Positions 5,073 to 8,372 of a stretch of 8,372 nucleotides of DNA are shown here, one piece after another (positions within the stretch are counted from its first letter, which is position 1; each line of letters opens with the position of its first letter). A program made the position numbers and the translations under genes. Source of the DNA: Erysipelotrichia bacterium (GTDB lineage Bacteria; Bacillota_I; Bacilli_A; RFN20; CAG-826); NCBI GenBank assembly GCA_012511695.1, contig JAAZFO010000137.1, positions 1 through 8,372 of the forward strand, written 5' to 3'. The notes under the pieces were generated by a model that did no database searches, was not told the DNA's origin, and saw only the letters and a list, made by a program, of their open reading frames with translations.

Positions 5073-6820
5073 CCGATTTCCACTCCGTAAGCAACTTGAT
5101 CAGTATCTTTAAATTGCAAGAAATAGAGTTCGGAATAAATACCGTTCTTTTTTAATAAGTATTCATGTGAACCCATTTCCATAATCTTCCCGCGTGATAC
5201 CACGGCGATTTCGTCGGCATTTTTAATCGTCGACAGACGATGAGCAACGATGATACAAGTCCGGCCCTTGGCCAATTCTTGCAAGGACTGTTGGATGAGC
5301 ATTTCAGTCGTATTATCTAAAGCGCTTGTCGCTTCATCAAGAATTAAAATTGGAGGATTTTTCAAAAATAAACGGGCGATCGATAGCCGTTGCTTTTGTC
5401 CACCGCTGAGACGGACACCTCTTTCGCCAATTTCCGTATCCCATCCATCTGGCAATTCATTAATAAAATCTAAAATATTAGCCTTTTTAGCGGCCGCAAA
5501 AACTTCTTCATCACTCGCTTCAGGACAGCCATAAAGGATATTATCCTTAATCGAACCACCGAAGAGAAAGACATCTTGTTGAACAATGCCAATTTTTTCT
5601 CTAAGCGAGCGTAAAGTATACTTTTCAATATCGACACCATCGAGATAGATCCGGCCTTTTTCTAAAAAATAAAAGCGGGGTATTAAATGGCAAATCGTTG
5701 TTTTGCCACCACCTGAAGGGCCAACTAGGGCTAAAGTTTTTCCTTTTTCAACACGGAAAGAGACATCGTCGAGTACTTCATTTGAACCTTCGTATTGGAA
5801 AGTAACATTTTCAAAAACTAATTCACCTTCAATCGTCGGACAAGGTAATGAACCGCTATGCATAGATTCTTCTTTTTCATCCATCAGAGCAACAAAGCGC
5901 GAAAAACCAGCAGCCCCATTTTCAAATTGTTCCATAAATGAAATTAAAGTATTGATCGGGGCGATAAATAAACTTACCGAGACCACAAAAGCACTGTAAT
6001 CACCGTAATTAAAATTACCGACACTCCGATATAAGAAGAAACCACCGAGTACTAAGATAAGAACATTAAAGAAATCAGTTACAAACTGACTAACTGCAAA
6101 ATATTTACCCATTGAAGAAAAGGCTTCAGTCCGGGCATTAACAAATTCACGATTCGCCACTTCAAATCTTTGCTTTTCTGTTTTTTCATTAGTAAAAGCT
6201 TTAGTCACTCTAATGCCGGAAATCGAACTTTCAAGCCGGGCATTAATATTAGCGATCGCTATTTTACTGCGGCGCATTGAGCTTCTAAACTTCTTTCTAA
6301 AAAACCAAGTTAAGAAAAAAAGTATTGGGACCTCCGCTAAAAGGACGAGACCAAGAATCCAGTCGATTAACATCAAATAAGTAAAAGCACCGATAGCGGT
6401 AAAAGAAGCAATGAAGAGATTTTCAGGACCGTGATGGGCTAATTCACTGACATCGAATAAGTCATTAGTCATCGTCGACATAATGACACCCGTTTCATGA
6501 TCATCAAAATATGCATAAGGTAATTTTTGTAATTTATCAAACAAATCGCTCCGCATCTCCCCTTGCATCTTAATACCCATCACATGGCCGTAATATTGCA
6601 CAAAATAACGGAAGTACATCCGGAGGAGATAAATACCCACTAAGACTAGACCACCAATAAAAATAAGTTTAACTTGACCATTTGGAACCCAGTCATTGAG
6701 CATTGTGCGTGTAATAATGGGATAGCCAATACCGATAATGGCGATAAAAAAGGAAGCTATCAAATCGAGTGTTAGGATGACTTTGTGGTTTTTGTAATAC
6801 TGGATAAATCTTTTTAGCAT
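5069..6820 (-). CDS. ABC exporter half-transporter (MsbA/LmrA/BmrA type)
   Basis: This 583-residue protein has an N-terminal six-helix transmembrane domain (about residues 14-300, with clear hydrophobic segments near 14-36, 52-68, 135-175 and 245-295) fused to an ATPase domain (about 335-570). ATPase motifs are Walker A GPSGGGKTT (367-375), Q-loop GIVQQD (411-416), signature LSGGQ (471-475), Walker B ILILDE (491-496, catalytic E496), D-loop SALD (499-502) and the H-loop histidine H527. Such proteins dimerise in the membrane and export lipids, peptides or drugs; the substrate cannot be read here. No partner half-transporter lies beside it, so a homodimer is likely. The start MLKRFIQYYKNHK is typical, but the only ribosome-like AAGG lies 1 nt before the ATG, too close to work normally. 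The gene is probably monocistronic. Confidence 0.95.
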   Translation of the reverse strand: MLKRFIQYYKNHKVILTLDLIASFFIAIIGIGYPIITRTMLNDWVPNGQVKLIFIGGLVLVGIYLLRMYFRYFVQYYGHVMGIKMQGEMRSDLFDKLQKLPYAYFDDHETGVIMSTMTNDLFDVSELAHHGPENLFIASFTAIGAFTYLMLIDWILGLVLLAEVPILFFLTWFFRKKFRSSMRRSKIAIANINARLESSISGIRVTKAFTNEKTEKQRFEVANREFVNARTEAFSSMGKYFAVSQFVTDFFNVLILVLGGFFLYRSVGNFNYGDYSAFVVSVSLFIAPINTLISFMEQFENGAAGFSRFVALMDEKEESMHSGSLPCPTIEGELVFENVTFQYEGSNEVLDDVSFRVEKGKTLALVGPSGGGKTTICHLIPRFYFLEKGRIYLDGVDIEKYTLRSLREKIGIVQQDVFLFGGSIKDNILYGCPEASDEEVFAAAKKANILDFINELPDGWDTEIGERGVRLSGGQKQRLSIARLFLKNPPILILDEATSALDNTTEMLIQQSLQELAKGRTCIIVAHRLSTIKNADEIAVVSRGKIMEMGSHEYLLKKNGIYSELYFLQFKDTDQVAYGVEIG

Positions 6821-6827
6821 GCCTTAT

Positions 6828-6856
6828 ATTTTAGACAGCAAATAAAGATTTTGCCA
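6828..6856 (-). promoter_or_regulatory. Possible promoter of the ABC exporter
   Basis: The minus strand has TAAAAT (6828-6833; 5 of 6 to TATAAT), preceded after 17 nt by TGGCAA (6851-6856; only 3 of 6 to TTGACA). The -10 box ends 7 nt before the ATG, so transcription would begin at or just before the start codon. The weak -35 box makes this tentative. The terminator of the upstream rubredoxin gene lies between the two transcripts, so a separate promoter is needed somewhere in 6821-6897. Confidence 0.35.
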
Positions 6857-6897
6857 CTAGAAATAATTTTAAATTATTATTAATTACTAAAAATACT

Positions 6898-6924
6898 AAA
6901 AAAACCGCCCATTTTTGGGCGGTT
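6898..6924 (-). terminator. Intrinsic terminator of the flavodiiron-rubredoxin operon
   Basis: On the minus strand AACCGCCC, a 6-nt loop and GGGCGGTT form an 8-bp stem with six consecutive G:C pairs. It is followed at once by a run of seven T (6898-6904) and then more T-rich DNA. It begins 13 nt after the rubredoxin stop codon. This is the only strong Rho-independent terminator in the window. In the plus direction no T-run follows the stem, so it works one way. Confidence 0.93.
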
Positions 6925-6937
6925 AATTGAAGGTTCA

Positions 6938-7093
6938 CTATTCGGCGACAAACATGTCTTTAGTCGCGCCGCATAATGGACAATAGAAGTCATCTGGTAA
7001 ATCTTTGAATTTAGTACCCGGAGCAATGCCGGCATCTAAATCGCCGGTCACTTCGTTATAAACATAACCACAAACTTGACAAATATACTTCAT
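6938..7093 (-). CDS. Rubredoxin
   Basis: This 51-residue cytoplasmic electron carrier binds one iron atom through four cysteines: C5 and C8 in YICQVCGYVYN, and C38 and C41 in YCPLCGATKDMF. The family's conserved GDLDAGIAPGTKFKDLPDDF middle section is present, so it is a full-length, classical rubredoxin. ATG 7091-7093 has an excellent AAGGAG site 5 nt upstream, and this site overlaps the TAA stop of the flavodiiron gene, so translation of the two is probably coupled. In anaerobes rubredoxin donates electrons to flavodiiron proteins and peroxide-reducing enzymes; its position makes the adjacent fusion protein the likely partner. A strong terminator follows. Confidence 0.97.
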   Translation of the reverse strand: MKYICQVCGYVYNEVTGDLDAGIAPGTKFKDLPDDFYCPLCGATKDMFVAE

Positions 7094-7102
7094 ACTTTCT
7101 CC

Positions 7103-8372
7103 TTACTTGATTTTCTCAAAATCACTAGCGCCGTGTTTACAAATGGGGCAAATAAAATCTTCAGGCAATACCTCGCCTTCGTATATATAACCGCAAATTA
7201 TGCAGACATAGCCTTTTTTCTGTGCCGTATTTGGCTTAGGTTTGACATGGGCTTGATAATAAGCATAAGTCATCGTATCGACATTATTAATAATTTTACT
7301 TTCGGTAACCGTGCAAATAAAAATACCGTGCGTCCCAACATCGACATACTCATCAACACGAAGCGAGAGAAAAGAGTTGATGTATTGCGGTAAAACTACT
7401 AAGCCATTGTCACTTCTAATTAATTGTGACTCGACGAATTTATTTTGATTTCTACCGGATACAAATCCAAATTTTTGAAAAATAGAAAACGGAGTGTCGG
7501 TATTTAATGTATTAACATTGAGGAGGCCACTTTTTTTAATGACTTCGTGTGAATAGCACAATTTGTTAATAGTAACCGCCGCTTTTAATGGGTTGTCGGT
7601 GAGTTGCGTGACCGTATTAACAATTAAGCCATTGTCTTTTTTACCGTCATGACAAGTAACAACGTATAAGCCGTATCCGATTTTATAAAGGGCTTTAAGA
7701 TCAATTTCACCACGTTTATCAAGTGTTAAGTTACGCCTATTGTGATAATCAGCGCTCAGCGTTTTGGCGAGTTGGTCAATTTGAACAATGCTCTTTTCAT
7801 CAAGGGCGGACAACAAGCGCACAGTCGGCTCAACAATTGTCATATTTTTTAAAGGCGCTAATTTATCTTGCATCACCTTTGCAGCCACGGGTGCCCAACT
7901 GCCATTTTCAATCAAAGCAATTTCCTTATTTTGGAACTTTCTTTCGACTAAATGGTCGATGAATGCGTTCATGAATGGGAAGATGGTCATATTATAAGTC
8001 GTAGTCGCAAACACAATTTTACTATATGTAAATGCTGCTGCCACACATGTGTCCATTGGCGAACGGGCTAAATCATAAATCACAACTTTTGGTGTGCCGT
8101 TAAGTATTAGTTTTTGTTTTATCAAATAAGCGGCTTCTTTAGTATGGCCATACACCGAGGTAAAAAAGATTGCCACCCCATCGACTTCGCTTTCATAACG
8201 CGACCAAAGGTCGTAAAGATTGAGGTAATGTGCGAGATTTTCTTTTAAAACCGGTCCGTGTAATGAACAGATGATCTGTATATCTAGATTTTTAACCTTG
8301 TTTAAGAGAGCTTGGACTTGCATCCCATATTTAGCGACAATGCCAAAATAATATCTTCGCGCTTCGCTCTCC
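7103..8372 (-). CDS. Flavodiiron protein (FprA) fused to flavin reductase and rubredoxin domains (N-terminus beyond window)
   Basis: The frame is open to the right edge; in-frame ATG 8321-8323 is internal, because the preceding codons read EARRYYFGIVAKYG, a conserved FprA stretch that continues into MQVQALLNKV. The missing N-terminal part should be the metallo-beta-lactamase-like diiron domain; its late histidine is visible in LHGPVLKEN (about 8263-8237). Next comes a flavodoxin domain (8179 to about 7755) with FMN loop TSVYGHT. A flavin-reductase domain follows (about 7711-7260; KIGYGLYVVTCHDGKKDNGL, NTVTQLTDNP). Last is a short rubredoxin domain (7219-7106) with C-x2-C pairs in YVCIICGYIYEG and FICPICKHG. 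Flavodiiron proteins reduce O2 to water or NO to N2O. In Moorella thermoacetica the last two domains form a separate partner protein, Hrb; here they are fused, so electrons can pass from NAD(P)H to the diiron site within one chain. A separate rubredoxin gene follows 9 nt downstream. Confidence 0.95.
   Translation of the reverse strand, partial: ESEARRYYFGIVAKYGMQVQALLNKVKNLDIQIICSLHGPVLKENLAHYLNLYDLWSRYESEVDGVAIFFTSVYGHTKEAAYLIKQKLILNGTPKVVIYDLARSPMDTCVAAAFTYSKIVFATTTYNMTIFPFMNAFIDHLVERKFQNKEIALIENGSWAPVAAKVMQDKLAPLKNMTIVEPTVRLLSALDEKSIVQIDQLAKTLSADYHNRRNLTLDKRGEIDLKALYKIGYGLYVVTCHDGKKDNGLIVNTVTQLTDNPLKAAVTINKLCYSHEVIKKSGLLNVNTLNTDTPFSIFQKFGFVSGRNQNKFVESQLIRSDNGLVVLPQYINSFLSLRVDEYVDVGTHGIFICTVTESKIINNVDTMTYAYYQAHVKPKPNTAQKKGYVCIICGYIYEGEVLPEDFICPICKHGASDFEKIK

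Noticed and set aside
5130..5155. CGG/CCG hairpin followed by T6, as a plus-strand terminator for the Nudix gene.
   Set aside because: Only three G:C pairs close a mismatched stem inside the ABC exporter's coding sequence, so this is not convincing.
8321..8323. ATG 8321-8323 as the true start of the flavodiiron gene.
   Set aside because: The frame is open to the window edge and the upstream codons read as a conserved FprA sequence, so this methionine is internal.
1..8372. tRNA, rRNA, CRISPR arrays, insertion sequences, attachment sites and defence systems.
   Set aside because: No cloverleaf, regularly spaced repeat, transposase, terminal inverted repeat or integrase was seen on either strand; remaining ORFs are antisense shadows of the listed genes.

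Overview
The window comes from a low-GC, anaerobic, Firmicutes-type bacterium, probably a Bacilli, Erysipelotrichia or Mollicutes-related gut lineage. The grounds are AT-rich intergenic DNA, AGGAGG-type ribosome sites on several genes, a c-di-AMP riboswitch, an InlB-repeat lipoprotein, a LicD protein, a PepC aminopeptidase and a flavodiiron/rubredoxin oxygen- or NO-scavenging operon. Tryptophan is read from TGG, so the standard code fits. The species cannot be named from the sequence.

Left part (1-1194, all minus strand). Bases 1-62 hold the first 20 codons of a membrane protein that runs off the left edge. Its mRNA leader carries a clear ydaO/yuaA-type c-di-AMP riboswitch (100-204) behind its own promoter (211-239). 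This makes the truncated gene a likely potassium, cation or osmolyte transporter under c-di-AMP control. Upstream of it is a complete LicD-family phosphotransferase gene (307-1194).

Variable surface-protein part (1195-2504, plus strand). A lipoprotein with a C-terminal InlB/Listeria-Bacteroides repeat (1441-2204) is split by a single -1 frame change at a T6A run that has the form of a U UUU UUA slippery site. It is followed by a short secreted ORF (2223-2504) that looks like the 5' remnant of a longer surface protein and runs into the 3' end of the next gene.

Central housekeeping part (2473-6820). A HAD phosphatase and aminopeptidase C form a minus-strand operon (5 nt gap). Divergent from it is a Nudix hydrolase of the ADP-ribose pyrophosphatase type. 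The promoters between them may share a palindromic TTGCAA -35 box. The Nudix gene converges on an MsbA/LmrA-type ABC exporter half-transporter, the two stop codons sharing one TTAA.

Right part (6898-8372, minus strand). A flavodiiron protein fused to a flavin-reductase domain and a short rubredoxin domain runs off the right edge. It is followed by a separate 51-residue rubredoxin and a strong intrinsic terminator. Together these would pass electrons from a reduced pyridine nucleotide through flavin and rubredoxin to the diiron site, reducing O2 or NO. Features of most interest are the riboswitch with its alternative stem, the slippery-site lipoprotein, the Nudix box with Glu replaced by Gln, and the three-part FprA-flavin reductase-rubredoxin fusion.
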